Below, in pieces: positions 7,639-16,909 of a stretch of DNA of 64,000 nucleotides (within the stretch, counting starts at the first letter, position 1; each line of letters opens with the position of its first letter). The notes beneath the pieces were generated by a model. That model did no database searches. It had not been told where the DNA came from and worked only from the letters and a program-made list of their open reading frames with translations. Source of the stretch: Hydrogenothermus marinus (GTDB taxonomy: Bacteria; Aquificota; Aquificia; Aquificales; Hydrogenothermaceae); contig NZ_REFO01000011.1 in the NCBI RefSeq assembly GCF_003688665.1, forward strand, positions 1 through 64,000, read 5' to 3'. The translations under genes were made by a program, and so were the position numbers.

Positions 7639-8518
7639 AAAAATAGCTTTTTACCACTGCCATACACCATTACATATTGGAAGTGGAACAACCTTAGATG
7701 TTATTGATTTGCCAATTCAAAGAGAAGCACATACTGATTATCCAGTAATGCCATCAACAGCTATTAAAGGGGTAATAAGAGCGGAGTATGGATTGAAAGA
7801 ATCAAATTTCACACCTGAAGAATTTCCAGAAAAACTTGAAGATTGTAAAAAGGAAAAAACAATATGTAAAGAATTTTTTGAGATTTTCGGAGATGGAGAT
7901 CAAGAAGGAGATATCATCTTTACAGATGGAAAAATATTATTATTTCCGGTTAAATCAGTAAAAGGTGTTTTCGCTTGGATAACTTGTCCATTAGTTTTAA
8001 AAAGATTTTCAAGGGATATAGGCTTAGATAATTTTGGAGAAATTGATATTAAAAAAGATGAAGCAATAGCTATTGGGGATAAAATAACAATTGGAAATGG
8101 AAATAAAAAATATGTAGTTTTAGAAGAGCTTAGTTTTAAAGTTAAAAATAATAATGAAAATTCAGATGTAATAGAAAATATTCATAAAAATCTTCCTCAG
8201 GATTTACAAAAAGATATAGAAAAAGAAAAAATAATAATCCTTTCTGATGATAACTTTAAATATTTTGTAAAAAATCATACAGAAGTAAATGCAAGAACAA
8301 GAATAGATCAAACAACAGGAACAGTTAAGACAGGTAGTTTATGGTATGAAGAATTAGTACCGGCAGAAACTGTTTTTTATAATGCTATCTTTTCAAGAAC
8401 AGAAAAAGAAAAAAATTTAAATAAAGTAAAGAATTTTATTGATAAAAAGGTTTTCCAATTTGGTGGAGATGAAACTTTAGGCAGAGGATTTACTAAGGTT
8501 TATATTAAGGAGGGATAA
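7631..8518 (+). CDS. cmr4: Type III-B Cmr complex backbone RNase Cmr4
   Basis: Repeating backbone subunit (Cas7 group) that cleaves target RNA at six-nucleotide intervals. The N-terminus HTPLHIGSGTTLDVIDLPIQRE holds the GSG loop and the catalytic aspartate D26, matching the position known from Pyrococcus Cmr4. The segment PVMPSTAIKGVIRAEYG is the standard RAMP Ser-x-Lys-Gly helix. The C-terminus ends with FGGDETLGRGFTKV, the glycine-rich RAMP loop. Length (295) is normal. All visible catalytic features are intact, so RNA cleavage should be functional. Overlaps cmr3 by 8 bases and is one base from cmr5. Confidence 0.95.
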   Translation: MSKKIAFYHCHTPLHIGSGTTLDVIDLPIQREAHTDYPVMPSTAIKGVIRAEYGLKESNFTPEEFPEKLEDCKKEKTICKEFFEIFGDGDQEGDIIFTDGKILLFPVKSVKGVFAWITCPLVLKRFSRDIGLDNFGEIDIKKDEAIAIGDKITIGNGNKKYVVLEELSFKVKNNNENSDVIENIHKNLPQDLQKDIEKEKIIILSDDNFKYFVKNHTEVNARTRIDQTTGTVKTGSLWYEELVPAETVFYNAIFSRTEKEKNLNKVKNFIDKKVFQFGGDETLGRGFTKVYIKEG

Positions 8519-8519
8519 A

Positions 8520-8960
8520 ATGAATACTAAAGAAAATCAAACATTAGAGCAAAAAAGAGCAAAATATGCATTTGATATGATAAATAAAATAAAAGGTAAA
8601 AATTATGAAAAGGATTTTAACTCTCTAATATCAAAAATGCCAACTTTAATATTAACTAATGGACTTGGTAATTCTTTTGCTTTTCTATTTTCTAAAGGAA
8701 AAGATCACCATTTGGCTACAATATATACAATTTCCAACTGGCTATTTAATGAATTTGATATAAAGATTTTCAATCAAGAAATTGAAGATATATCCTTAGA
8801 TAATTTAGGAAAAATAAAAGAAAAAATAGATCAGATTTTAAATCCATTAGTATTACAAGCAGATACACAAACCTATATTTTTGCAACTGAAGAGAGTTTA
8901 AGACTTTTAAACTGGCTTAGAAGATTTGCAAGTTCAATGCTAAAGAGTGAGGAACAATAA
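8520..8960 (+). CDS. cmr5: Type III-B Cmr small subunit Cmr5
   Basis: Small all-helical subunit that forms the inner belly filament of the Cmr complex along the target RNA. The 146-residue sequence begins QTLEQKRAKYAFDMI and contains MPTLILTNGLGNSFAFLFSKGKD, the conserved Cmr5 helix-turn that gives the family its name. It has no catalytic motif, as expected. Position between cmr4 and cmr6 matches the canonical gene order and supports the assignment. GGAGGGATAAAATG provides a good ribosome binding site. Confidence 0.93.
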   Translation: MNTKENQTLEQKRAKYAFDMINKIKGKNYEKDFNSLISKMPTLILTNGLGNSFAFLFSKGKDHHLATIYTISNWLFNEFDIKIFNQEIEDISLDNLGKIKEKIDQILNPLVLQADTQTYIFATEESLRLLNWLRRFASSMLKSEEQ

Positions 8961-8961
8961 G

Positions 8962-9951
8962 ATGGAAACAAGAAAAGTAGTCCCTAAAGAAACCAGTCAA
9001 ATTTTGAAAAATTTTAATCATATAGATAATATATCTTTATTGTTAAATAAATATTTAGATTTTTTAACTTTTAATAAAAATAAATTAAATGCAAATGAAA
9101 TCTCATTTATAAAAGCAATAAATTACATAAGTTTTATAAAAGATGATGAAGTTTATAATGAGGCTTTGAAGAAGGTTTTTGAAATAAACTATAGAAGAAA
9201 TAGATTTAAGATAAATAGTAAAAATTTTGAAAAGGAAGTTGTAGAAAACACAAAAGAAAGAGTTGAAAATTATAGAAATTATTTAATAAAAGGAAATGGG
9301 AATAAAAATTTAAATAAAATTTTGGAAAAAATTAAAGAAAGGCAAAAAAATTCATCTGATTGTTCTTATCAGTTAACAACTAAATCAAGACTAATAATTG
9401 GTCTTGGTATATCTTCTGTTTTAGAAACCTCTATAAAACTTCATCATATTTATGGAATTCCTTATATTCCATCGTCAGCTATAAAAGGAGTTCTGAGAGC
9501 TTACAGAATTTGGAAATTAGCAAATTGGGATGAAGAAAAATATAAGGAAATAGAAACCAGAATTGATGATTATAAAGGTAAACCAGAGGAAAATATATCA
9601 GAAGAAGAAAAGAAAATTATTGAAATTTTTGGAAACCAAAATCAAAAAGGAAAATTAATAATCTTAGATGCATATCCGGAGAAATTTGAAGGATTTGATG
9701 TAGATATTATGAACCCCCATTATCCTAATTATTATACAAATGATAAAAATCCAGAGCCACCAGCAGACTGGCAAAATCCAACACCAATAACATTTTTAGC
9801 TATTCCAGAAGGAACAACTTTTAATTTTTACTTTAAAAATGCTGAAAGTTATGATAGAGATTTAGAAAAATTAAGAATAGACCTACAAGAAGCTTTTGAA
9901 AAAATAGGAATAGGAGCAAAAACATCCTTAGGATATGGAATATTAGAATAA
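8962..9951 (+). CDS. cmr6: Type III-B Cmr complex subunit Cmr6
   Basis: RAMP subunit that caps the 3' end of the Cmr backbone with Cmr1. The N-terminal ~130 residues are a lysine-rich helical extension; the RAMP core starts near residue 140 with TKSRLIIGLGISSVLETSIKLH, followed by YIPSSAIKGVLRAYR and, at the C-terminus, IGIGAKTSLGYGILE, all typical of Cmr6. I chose ATG 8962 directly after the cmr5 stop (GAGG lies about ten bases upstream) rather than the GTG at 8947 that overlaps cmr5; the protein is then 329 residues. Last gene of the III-B block; a 67-base gap with a shared regulatory-looking element follows. Confidence 0.93.
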   Translation: METRKVVPKETSQILKNFNHIDNISLLLNKYLDFLTFNKNKLNANEISFIKAINYISFIKDDEVYNEALKKVFEINYRRNRFKINSKNFEKEVVENTKERVENYRNYLIKGNGNKNLNKILEKIKERQKNSSDCSYQLTTKSRLIIGLGISSVLETSIKLHHIYGIPYIPSSAIKGVLRAYRIWKLANWDEEKYKEIETRIDDYKGKPEENISEEEKKIIEIFGNQNQKGKLIILDAYPEKFEGFDVDIMNPHYPNYYTNDKNPEPPADWQNPTPITFLAIPEGTTFNFYFKNAESYDRDLEKLRIDLQEAFEKIGIGAKTSLGYGILE

Positions 9952-9958
9952 ACAAAAA

Positions 9959-9984
9959 AGTCAGAAATTAAGATTTTTTTCGTT
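9959..9984 (+). promoter_or_regulatory. Element shared with the cmr1 upstream region (copy 2)
   Basis: AGTCAGAAAT at 9959-9968, with CGTT at 9981-9984, repeats the arrangement found before cmr1 (3651-3676). It lies in the only appreciable intergenic gap (67 bases) inside the cas operon, between cmr6 and cas6. It may therefore be a secondary promoter or operator allowing cas6 and the I-B genes to be expressed or regulated in step with the Cmr block. Confidence 0.45.
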
Positions 9985-10018
9985 AATAGAACATAGATAA
10001 AATCTAAAGAGGGGTTCA

Positions 10019-10816
10019 ATGAGAATAAAAATAACTATTCAAACTAATAAACTTCCTATAATTTATCGTCATAGGATAATATCTCTTATTAAAGAAGCTT
10101 TAAAAAAATCAGATAAAGATTACAAAGAATTTTTATACAACAATAAAATAACAAAGCCTTTCTGTTTTAACCTTGTAATTCCAAAGAAAAAAGAAATAAA
10201 AAAAGAAACAATCCAAATAGATGAAAAATTCCAGATAGAAGATTTAGTTTTTTATTTTGATAATCAACCATTAAATTTATATATTTCAGCATATGATTAT
10301 AGATTTATAATAAGCTTATTTAATGGATTGAAAAGATTAAAAACTTTTGATTTTAGTTATGGAAATTATAGTTTAGTAAATGGAGAAAAAATCAAGTTTT
10401 ACATAAAAAATGTTTACTCTTTAAATGAAAGACCTATCAAAAACGATGTAATTATTTTTAAAACTAATTCACCAATAATAATAGAAGACAAAGAAGATAA
10501 TCCAGTTCTTTTTGATGATAAAAATTTTGAATCTCATTTAAATGAAATATCAAACAGAATCTTAAAATCACCACATATAAAAGGAAAAGGATTAGAAAAA
10601 CCTTTAAGATTTGAGCCAATAAAAATGCAAAAACAAGTAGTAAAACATACTTTAAAAGATTTTAGAGAAAAAACAGGAAAACCAATAATGTATCTAACAG
10701 GAAATTCAGGAATATTCAAGCTCTCCGGACATCCAAAAGATTTAGAAATTTTATACAAAATAGGTATAGGAAATAGAACAGGACAAGGCTTTGGAATGGT
10801 GGAGGTATTAGGATAA
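10019..10816 (+). CDS. cas6: CRISPR RNA endoribonuclease Cas6
   Basis: Processes precursor crRNA by cutting inside the repeats. The 265-residue protein shows two ferredoxin-like halves; the C-terminal half ends with GIGNRTGQGFGMVEV, the glycine-rich RNA-binding loop that defines Cas6. A candidate catalytic histidine is H18 in the N-terminal YRHRIISLI helix, a usual site for the general base. It is the only Cas6 in the operon, placed between the III-B and I-B blocks, so it probably serves both effectors and both flanking arrays; whether it also cuts the unrelated repeat of array 3 is unknown. Overlaps the next gene by one base. Confidence 0.92.
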   Translation: MRIKITIQTNKLPIIYRHRIISLIKEALKKSDKDYKEFLYNNKITKPFCFNLVIPKKKEIKKETIQIDEKFQIEDLVFYFDNQPLNLYISAYDYRFIISLFNGLKRLKTFDFSYGNYSLVNGEKIKFYIKNVYSLNERPIKNDVIIFKTNSPIIIEDKEDNPVLFDDKNFESHLNEISNRILKSPHIKGKGLEKPLRFEPIKMQKQVVKHTLKDFREKTGKPIMYLTGNSGIFKLSGHPKDLEILYKIGIGNRTGQGFGMVEVLG

Positions 10817-12456
10817 TGGAGAGGGTTTATTTAGGAGATTGGCTTTATAATGCAGGAATTATAGGATTTTTAAAGATAAATTCTCATTTATGGGATGTTA
10901 AAAATCACGAATTAAAATCTAAAGATGAAAATTTATTAAAGATAGGGGAAAACTATATAGAGTTTGATAGAAAAATATTTGATGGATTTGCAAAAAGATA
11001 TTTTGATTATGCATTTAACCAATATGGAAGATATGATCATATAGTTTCATTATTTAATGAATATTTAAAAGATTTAGAAAGTCTTGAAAATCCAAAAGAG
11101 GAAATAATATCTGAAATACATACAAGACTAAATAAAATACTATCAGGCTTTAGCCTCTTGAAGAAAAAATTAGGGAAATTACCTTCTAAAAACATAGTTA
11201 AAAAAGATTTAACTCAACTTACAAACTTTCTGAAAAATGCTTTAAAAATTTTAAAAGAAGATAAAGAAGAATTTTGGGAAACTGATGTGCAAATATACTT
11301 AAGAGGGATTTATGGACAAAAAAGTTTTTTAAATTTATCAGTAAATAAAAATAGATTTCAAAAATTCCAAAAAGATTTTGAAGAAACTTTATTAGAAAAC
11401 AAAAATAAGAAAGACAAAAAATATAAATGTATAAACTGCTCAATAAGACAGGCAAAAAAAGATACTATATTTGATACAGGAATTTCAAAATTTTATGGAT
11501 TAAACCCAGATAGTATAAATTTTGTATGGAATTTTAATTCAAAACTTCCTTTATGTGAGATATGTGAAATTATATACTTTTCATATTTTGCAGGTTTAAC
11601 ACCTTTTAGAAAGGATAATAAACCTGTATATTATTTTGTAAATTCAGATACTTCAATAGAAAATTTATTAAAAGAAAATTTAATATTAGAACAGAAATTA
11701 ACAACTGATATTTCAGAAAATAAATTTATAGATTTCTTTACAGAACTTGTTTTAATGTCTCAATCAGAAAAAGCAAGATACTTTTTAGCAAATACAGTAG
11801 TTATAGAACTTGATCTAAACAGTGATACTATGCCAAAAATTTATTCTTTTAATATTTCAAAAGAAAAAGCAGAATATTTACAAAAAAATAAAGAAGATTT
11901 AAAAAAGTTATCTAAAACCTTTTATGAAATAAAAAATGAAAGATTTTCAATACTTCCTCAAATATTAGAGAAAATTTTAGATAATAGTCTTTCTTATGAA
12001 TTTTTGAATAATTTATTAAGAATTTACTTAAAAAAAGTTAATAATTCTGTGTATTACAAGACAAATATTAATCCTTATCAAATGCAGATTTTAAATCTTT
12101 TAATAAAGGATTTTTTAGAAAAAATTATATTTGGAGGAAGGAGTATGGATATTTCAAATAATGAACTTTGGTTTGTTTATAACAAAGGTGCACAGCTTGC
12201 TAAAAAGTTAAAAGATAAAAATGCAGAAAATAAAATCCAGTCTATAGCTTACAAACTTTTAAATGCATTAAGAGTAGGAAATACAAATCAGTTTATGGAT
12301 ATTTTAATAAGAACTTATATGGCTTTTGAAGAAGAAATACCATCAAGTTTTGTAAAAACAATATCAGATAAAAATTTATTATATCCACTTGGATATAGCT
12401 TTTTAAATGGATTTCTTGGAAAAGAATTAAATAAGGAGGGATTAAATAATGAGTAA
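10816..12456 (+). CDS. cas8b: Type I-B Cascade large subunit Cas8b (Cst1 CXXC-CXXC family)
   Basis: Large subunit of the type I-B Cascade, expected to recognise the PAM and open target DNA. The N-terminus YLGDWLYNAGIIGFLKI and the paired zinc cysteines C205/C208 and C247/C250 (CINC...CEIC) are the hallmarks of the Cst1 (CXXC_CXXC) group used by the Tneap variant of subtype I-B. At 546 residues the length is normal. Its 3' end overlaps cas7 by 8 bases. Together with cst2, cas5t and cas3 it makes a full DNA-interference set, separate from the Cmr genes upstream. Confidence 0.9.
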   Translation: MERVYLGDWLYNAGIIGFLKINSHLWDVKNHELKSKDENLLKIGENYIEFDRKIFDGFAKRYFDYAFNQYGRYDHIVSLFNEYLKDLESLENPKEEIISEIHTRLNKILSGFSLLKKKLGKLPSKNIVKKDLTQLTNFLKNALKILKEDKEEFWETDVQIYLRGIYGQKSFLNLSVNKNRFQKFQKDFEETLLENKNKKDKKYKCINCSIRQAKKDTIFDTGISKFYGLNPDSINFVWNFNSKLPLCEICEIIYFSYFAGLTPFRKDNKPVYYFVNSDTSIENLLKENLILEQKLTTDISENKFIDFFTELVLMSQSEKARYFLANTVVIELDLNSDTMPKIYSFNISKEKAEYLQKNKEDLKKLSKTFYEIKNERFSILPQILEKILDNSLSYEFLNNLLRIYLKKVNNSVYYKTNINPYQMQILNLLIKDFLEKIIFGGRSMDISNNELWFVYNKGAQLAKKLKDKNAENKIQSIAYKLLNALRVGNTNQFMDILIRTYMAFEEEIPSSFVKTISDKNLLYPLGYSFLNGFLGKELNKEGLNNE

Positions 12457-13372
12457 TTTAGCACCAAAAGGATTAACAGTTTCAATTATTTTTGATGCAA
12501 TGAGCTTAAACTACGGAGAAGGAATAGGAAATATCTCAGAACTGAAAAAACTATCCAGAAGTGGACAGTTATACTCTTATGAATCAAGACAAGCTATAAG
12601 ATACGATATTTACAGAATGTTAAAAGAGATATTTAATATTGATGACAAGGAAGACCCATTAACAGCTCAAAATGAAGTTGTTCAGTTTAAACCAGATGCA
12701 AATATTAAAGATTATATTGAAGCAGACCTTTTTGGATATATGAAAACAGAAAAAGATAAAGGCTCATTAACAAGACCAGCAGTTGTTAGAATATCCCCAG
12801 CAGTAGCATTAGAACCAATGAATTTGGATATTGAGTTTGGAACAAATCTGAATTTTGCCCAAAGAGCAGGAGCAAATCCAAATCCATTCCAGTTTGAACA
12901 TCAATCATCTTTATATACATATACAATCACTGTAGAGCTTGATAGAGTTGGGAAAGATGAAAATGATGATATAGACTTAGAACCTCAAGAAAAAGCAAGA
13001 AGAGTAAATATGCTACTTGATGTTTTAAAAGTTTTAAACAGAAATATAAAAGGTAGAATGGAAAGCTTAAACCCTCTTTTTGCAATAGGTGGAGTTTATG
13101 ATGTAAAAAATCCATTTTTCTTAGGAAGACTAAAAATAAATTACAACAAAGAAAGTAGAAAATACTCAGTAGAACCAACAATTATATCTTCAGTATTAAA
13201 TATGAGCTTCAATGGTAAGTTTATTAAAGATAATACTTATATAGGTTTAATAGAAGGATATTTTGATAATGAGCAAGAAATAAAAAATCTTTTACCAGCA
13301 AATCAGATCTTTAATGTAAATGATTTCTTTGAAACTTTAAAACAAAAAGTTAATGAATATTATGGAGCTTAA
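12449..13372 (+). CDS. cas7: Type I-B Cascade backbone Cas7 (Cst2/DevR)
   Basis: Backbone subunit that coats the crRNA spacer in the I-B Cascade. The N-terminus GLTVSIIFDAMSLNYGEG and the segment RSGQLYSYESRQAIRYDI are typical of the Cst2/DevR family. LTRPAVVRISPAVALEP is the conserved palm insertion, and FAQRAGANPNPFQFE is the usual loop region. Length of 307 residues is standard. It is slightly less AT-rich in appearance than its neighbours, in keeping with a highly expressed backbone gene. The gene overlaps cas8b by 8 bases, has AAGGAGG before its start and is 3 bases from cas5. Confidence 0.93.
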   Translation: MSNLAPKGLTVSIIFDAMSLNYGEGIGNISELKKLSRSGQLYSYESRQAIRYDIYRMLKEIFNIDDKEDPLTAQNEVVQFKPDANIKDYIEADLFGYMKTEKDKGSLTRPAVVRISPAVALEPMNLDIEFGTNLNFAQRAGANPNPFQFEHQSSLYTYTITVELDRVGKDENDDIDLEPQEKARRVNMLLDVLKVLNRNIKGRMESLNPLFAIGGVYDVKNPFFLGRLKINYNKESRKYSVEPTIISSVLNMSFNGKFIKDNTYIGLIEGYFDNEQEIKNLLPANQIFNVNDFFETLKQKVNEYYGA

Positions 13373-13375
13373 AAA

Positions 13376-14107
13376 ATGAAGCTTTTAAGAATAAAAGCTT
13401 ATCAGCTTTTTGCAAATTATAGAAAACCTATGAGTTTTAACTACTGGGATACTTATCCCCTTCCCCCTCTTTCAACAATTAGAGGTTGGTTTCATTATAT
13501 AGTTTGGAATAAAAATAAAGATGAAAATAGACATTACATTCCAATGGCTATGAGTATTCAAGGAGTATCTTCATCTGTAATTCAAGATTTACAAACCTTA
13601 ATAAAGTTTGATAGAAAAAGCAACGCAAAAGGAAAACCTATTTTAGAAGGCTTTAATAAAGTATTATCTAAATCACCAACCTATGTAGCAAATATTTTTG
13701 ATGTAAAGCTTAATATCTATATAAAAGCAGAAGAAAAATTTCTAAATAGATTTATTGAAAATATTTTTAAATTAGACTACCCATCCTTAGGTAGATATGA
13801 AGATTTATTAAGAATTGATGAATTAAAAATTATAGAGCCTGAAATAATTGATTTTTACGATGACGAACATTCTATAAAATATGGAATTTATCTTAATAAA
13901 GATACAGCAGAAAATTTTAAATTAGATGGTATCCATTACAGAATGAACTTTAAATATGATAAAGAACTTTTAGAAAAAACAGGTATTAGATATTTTGAAA
14001 AAAAAGATGTTGTTTATGTAGATAATGGAACCTTAGAAGAAGGTGAGGCATTATTTGATAAAGAAGAAAATAGAATTATAGATTTAATAGGTGATAAAGT
14101 TGAATGA
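13376..14107 (+). CDS. cas5: Type I-B Cascade subunit Cas5 (Cas5t)
   Basis: Binds the 5' handle of crRNA and anchors the large subunit. The N-terminal motif LLRIKAYQLFANYRKPMSF followed by YPLPPLSTIRGWFHYIVW is the conserved Cas5t pattern (basic strand plus P-P-x-S-T-x-R-G helix). At 243 residues it is of normal length. Downstream genes overlap: its last 17 bases are shared with cas3. Neighbouring cst1 and cst2 confirm the Tneap I-B context. No catalytic cleavage is expected here because a separate cas6 exists. Confidence 0.92.
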   Translation: MKLLRIKAYQLFANYRKPMSFNYWDTYPLPPLSTIRGWFHYIVWNKNKDENRHYIPMAMSIQGVSSSVIQDLQTLIKFDRKSNAKGKPILEGFNKVLSKSPTYVANIFDVKLNIYIKAEEKFLNRFIENIFKLDYPSLGRYEDLLRIDELKIIEPEIIDFYDDEHSIKYGIYLNKDTAENFKLDGIHYRMNFKYDKELLEKTGIRYFEKKDVVYVDNGTLEEGEALFDKEENRIIDLIGDKVE

Positions 14108-16394
14108 AGTATATGCAAAGATATACTTCCAAGAAGGAAAACCAATTCCTGAAACCTTAAAAGAACATACTGAAAACCTTTTAAATGAACTTAAAAGATT
14201 AAGAAAACTATATGAAAAAGATATAAACACAGATGAAAAATTTTGGGAAAGTTTAAAACTTGCTTGTTTATTTCACGATATAGGAAAAATATCATCATTA
14301 TTTCAAAATAAAATAAAGAAAATTTTAAAAGAAAAACAAGAAATCCCAAAAGATTTAAAAAAGGAAATTCCACATAACTATTTATCAGGAATAGTTTTCT
14401 ATTCAGATGATATAAAAAAACTACTAAAAGAACTTGGCTTAAAAGACTATCGCAAGTCTATATTTTATGCAGTAGTATTCCACCACGATAGAAACATAGA
14501 TTTTACAGAAGATTATTTAAAAGAAGTTTTAGAAAAAGATATATCTAAAAAAATTGGATTTTTAAACTGGTTAAAAAATTACGGAATAAAAATTGAAAAT
14601 ATAAATGTAGAAAAAGCAGATATACTTTTTAGCAAAATAACAGAGTATAAGAATAATTCAAATTCTAAAGTAAAAGATTTAAAAAAAGATAAATTTTTCA
14701 TTTTATTAAAAGGTTTATTACACAGAATAGACCATAGTGCATCAGCCCATTTACCAGTAGAAGAAGAAAGAATATACAATGTAGAACAAAATCTACACTT
14801 TTTTATAAAAAATAAGAAAAATTCCACTTTAAAACCATTCCAAGAAAAAGCAAAAGATTTAAGAGATAAAAATGTCTTACTAACAGCCTCAACAGGAATG
14901 GGAAAAACAGAGTTTGCTATTAATTGGATAGGAGATAATAAAGCATTTTATACCCTTCCAGTTAGAGTTTCTGTAAACGCTATGTATGAAAGATTTAAAG
15001 AAGTTTTTGAAGAAGATAAAGAAAAAATAGGACTTTTACATTCTGACTCAATTTTTTATGGACTTAAATCCTTAGAAAAAGAAGAAAAAGATTTAGAAAT
15101 AGAAGAACATATTATAAGAACTCAAACAACTCGTCAGTTTTCAATGCCTATTACAATTTCTACAGCAGACCAGTTATTTACTTCTGTTTTAAAATATCCA
15201 GGATTTGAAAAAATATATGCTACTTTAAGCTACTCTAAAATAGTTTTAGATGAGCCTCAAAGCTATTCACCAGATACATTAGCAATAATAATAAAAGGAC
15301 TTCAAGAAATATCAAAGCTTGGTGGTAAATTTTGCTTAATGAGTGCTACAATACACCCATTTATAAAAGAGTATTTAAAAGATATTGATAATTTAATACA
15401 GCTTGAAGCTGTATTTGATAAAAGAAAAAAACATAAAATTAAATTGCTTGATACAAGTATAGATGATGAAAAGATTTTAAATAAAATATTAGATTTATAC
15501 AATGAAGGAAAGAAAGTTTTAATTATTTCAAATACAGTAAAAAAATCCCAAGAGATTTACAAAAGATTAAAAGAAATATCTATGGATAATGCAAATATAA
15601 AACTACTTCATTCATTATTTATAAAAAAAGACAGAGCAGAAAAAGAAAAACAGATAAAAGCAGATTTTGAAAAAGACCAGCCTGTAATATGGATAACAAC
15701 ACAGCTTGTAGAAGCATCTCTTGATATTGATTATGATGTTTTATTTACAGAAATAGCAACTCTTGACTCATTAATACAAAGAATAGGAAGAATTTATAGA
15801 AAAGAAGGGAGAACTATAACAGAAGAAGATAAACCTAATATTTATATCCTAACAGAAAACCCTTCAGACAAAGGAAAAATTTACAATAAAGATATAGTAA
15901 ATCTAACAAAAGATGCTTTACAAAAATATAATGAAAAAATACTATCAGATGAAGAAAAACAAAATCTTATAGAGGAAGTATTTGATATAAAAAAGATTAA
16001 AGATACAAACTTTTATAAAACCTTTGAAAAAAACTTAAAACTTTTAGAATATGGTTATGAGTCAGAAAGCAAATCAGAAGCTCAAAGAATTTTTAGAGAA
16101 ATATTAAATGTAGATGTTATACCAGAAAAAGTATATCAGGAAAATCTTGACTTAATAGAAAATTTAATTGAAAAAATATTAGATAAAAGCACAAACAAAA
16201 TAGAAAAACTTTTAAATATACAAAAATTAAACTCTTTTACTTTAAGTGTGCCTTTCTTTAGAATAAAAGAAAAACCTACATTGATAACATCTTCCAAAAT
16301 AAGACAAAAAATATTTTCAGTAAATATTGATTACGATAATGAACTTGGACTTAGAATAGACAAAGAAAAAGCAGAACTTGGAGAGATTTTATAA
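14091..16394 (+). CDS. cas3: CRISPR helicase-nuclease Cas3
   Basis: Processive DNA-degrading enzyme recruited by Cascade. The N-terminal HD nuclease shows FHDIGK with H62/D63, the IPHNYLSG histidine and VVFHHD. The SF2 helicase follows: Walker A STGMGKTEF at about 267-275, motif II DEPQ at 387-390, motif III MSATIH, and motif VI QRIGRIYR. At 767 residues it is full length with both domains fused. It begins with GTG 14091 (a TTG at 14100 is an alternative) inside the cas5 3' end. All key residues are present, so DNA interference should be active. It shares an A of the stop codon with the cas4 start. Confidence 0.95.
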   Translation: MIKLNEVYAKIYFQEGKPIPETLKEHTENLLNELKRLRKLYEKDINTDEKFWESLKLACLFHDIGKISSLFQNKIKKILKEKQEIPKDLKKEIPHNYLSGIVFYSDDIKKLLKELGLKDYRKSIFYAVVFHHDRNIDFTEDYLKEVLEKDISKKIGFLNWLKNYGIKIENINVEKADILFSKITEYKNNSNSKVKDLKKDKFFILLKGLLHRIDHSASAHLPVEEERIYNVEQNLHFFIKNKKNSTLKPFQEKAKDLRDKNVLLTASTGMGKTEFAINWIGDNKAFYTLPVRVSVNAMYERFKEVFEEDKEKIGLLHSDSIFYGLKSLEKEEKDLEIEEHIIRTQTTRQFSMPITISTADQLFTSVLKYPGFEKIYATLSYSKIVLDEPQSYSPDTLAIIIKGLQEISKLGGKFCLMSATIHPFIKEYLKDIDNLIQLEAVFDKRKKHKIKLLDTSIDDEKILNKILDLYNEGKKVLIISNTVKKSQEIYKRLKEISMDNANIKLLHSLFIKKDRAEKEKQIKADFEKDQPVIWITTQLVEASLDIDYDVLFTEIATLDSLIQRIGRIYRKEGRTITEEDKPNIYILTENPSDKGKIYNKDIVNLTKDALQKYNEKILSDEEKQNLIEEVFDIKKIKDTNFYKTFEKNLKLLEYGYESESKSEAQRIFREILNVDVIPEKVYQENLDLIENLIEKILDKSTNKIEKLLNIQKLNSFTLSVPFFRIKEKPTLITSSKIRQKIFSVNIDYDNELGLRIDKEKAELGEIL

Positions 16395-16900
16395 TGGAAG
16401 ATATAAATTTTGAAGAACTTAAAACAAATGGAATAAAAATTAATTATTACTATGTTTGTAAAAGAAAGCTTTGGCTTTTTGATAGAAAAATATCTATGGA
16501 ACTTTCAGATAGAATGATATTAGGTCAAATTGTTCATCAAGAAAGTTATAAAAGAGACAAACCAAAAGAAGTTTTAATAGATAATCTTATATCTATTGAT
16601 ATAGTTGATAATTTAAACATTAGAGAAGTAAAATTGTCAGACAAAATGGCATTAGCAGATAAAATGCAGATTTTATATTATCTTTATTACTTAAAAAAAC
16701 TTGGAATAAATAAAAAAGGAATAATAAACTATCCAAGATTAAGAAAAAGAGAATTTTTAGAATTAACAGAAAAAGATGAAAAAGAAATTGAGAAAACATT
16801 AATTGAAATAAATAAAATTTTAAAATCAGAAAAACCACCACCAGTAATTAATTCACCTATATGCAAAAAATGCTCATATTTTGAATTTTGTTATGCATAG
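16394..16900 (+). CDS. cas4: CRISPR adaptation exonuclease Cas4
   Basis: Iron-sulfur nuclease that trims pre-spacers and selects PAM during spacer acquisition. The 168-residue protein has the cluster cysteines C22 and C157/C160/C166, the GxxxH motif at 44-48 (GQIVH), the E78-V-K80 core of the PD-(D/E)xK nuclease, and the Q92-x3-Y96 motif of RecB-like nucleases. All are intact. Located directly after cas3 and before cas1, so the adaptation module cas4-cas1-cas2 is complete and probably shared by the flanking arrays. Confidence 0.94.
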   Translation: MEDINFEELKTNGIKINYYYVCKRKLWLFDRKISMELSDRMILGQIVHQESYKRDKPKEVLIDNLISIDIVDNLNIREVKLSDKMALADKMQILYYLYYLKKLGINKKGIINYPRLRKREFLELTEKDEKEIEKTLIEINKILKSEKPPPVINSPICKKCSYFEFCYA

Positions 16901-16909
16901 AGGTTTTAA

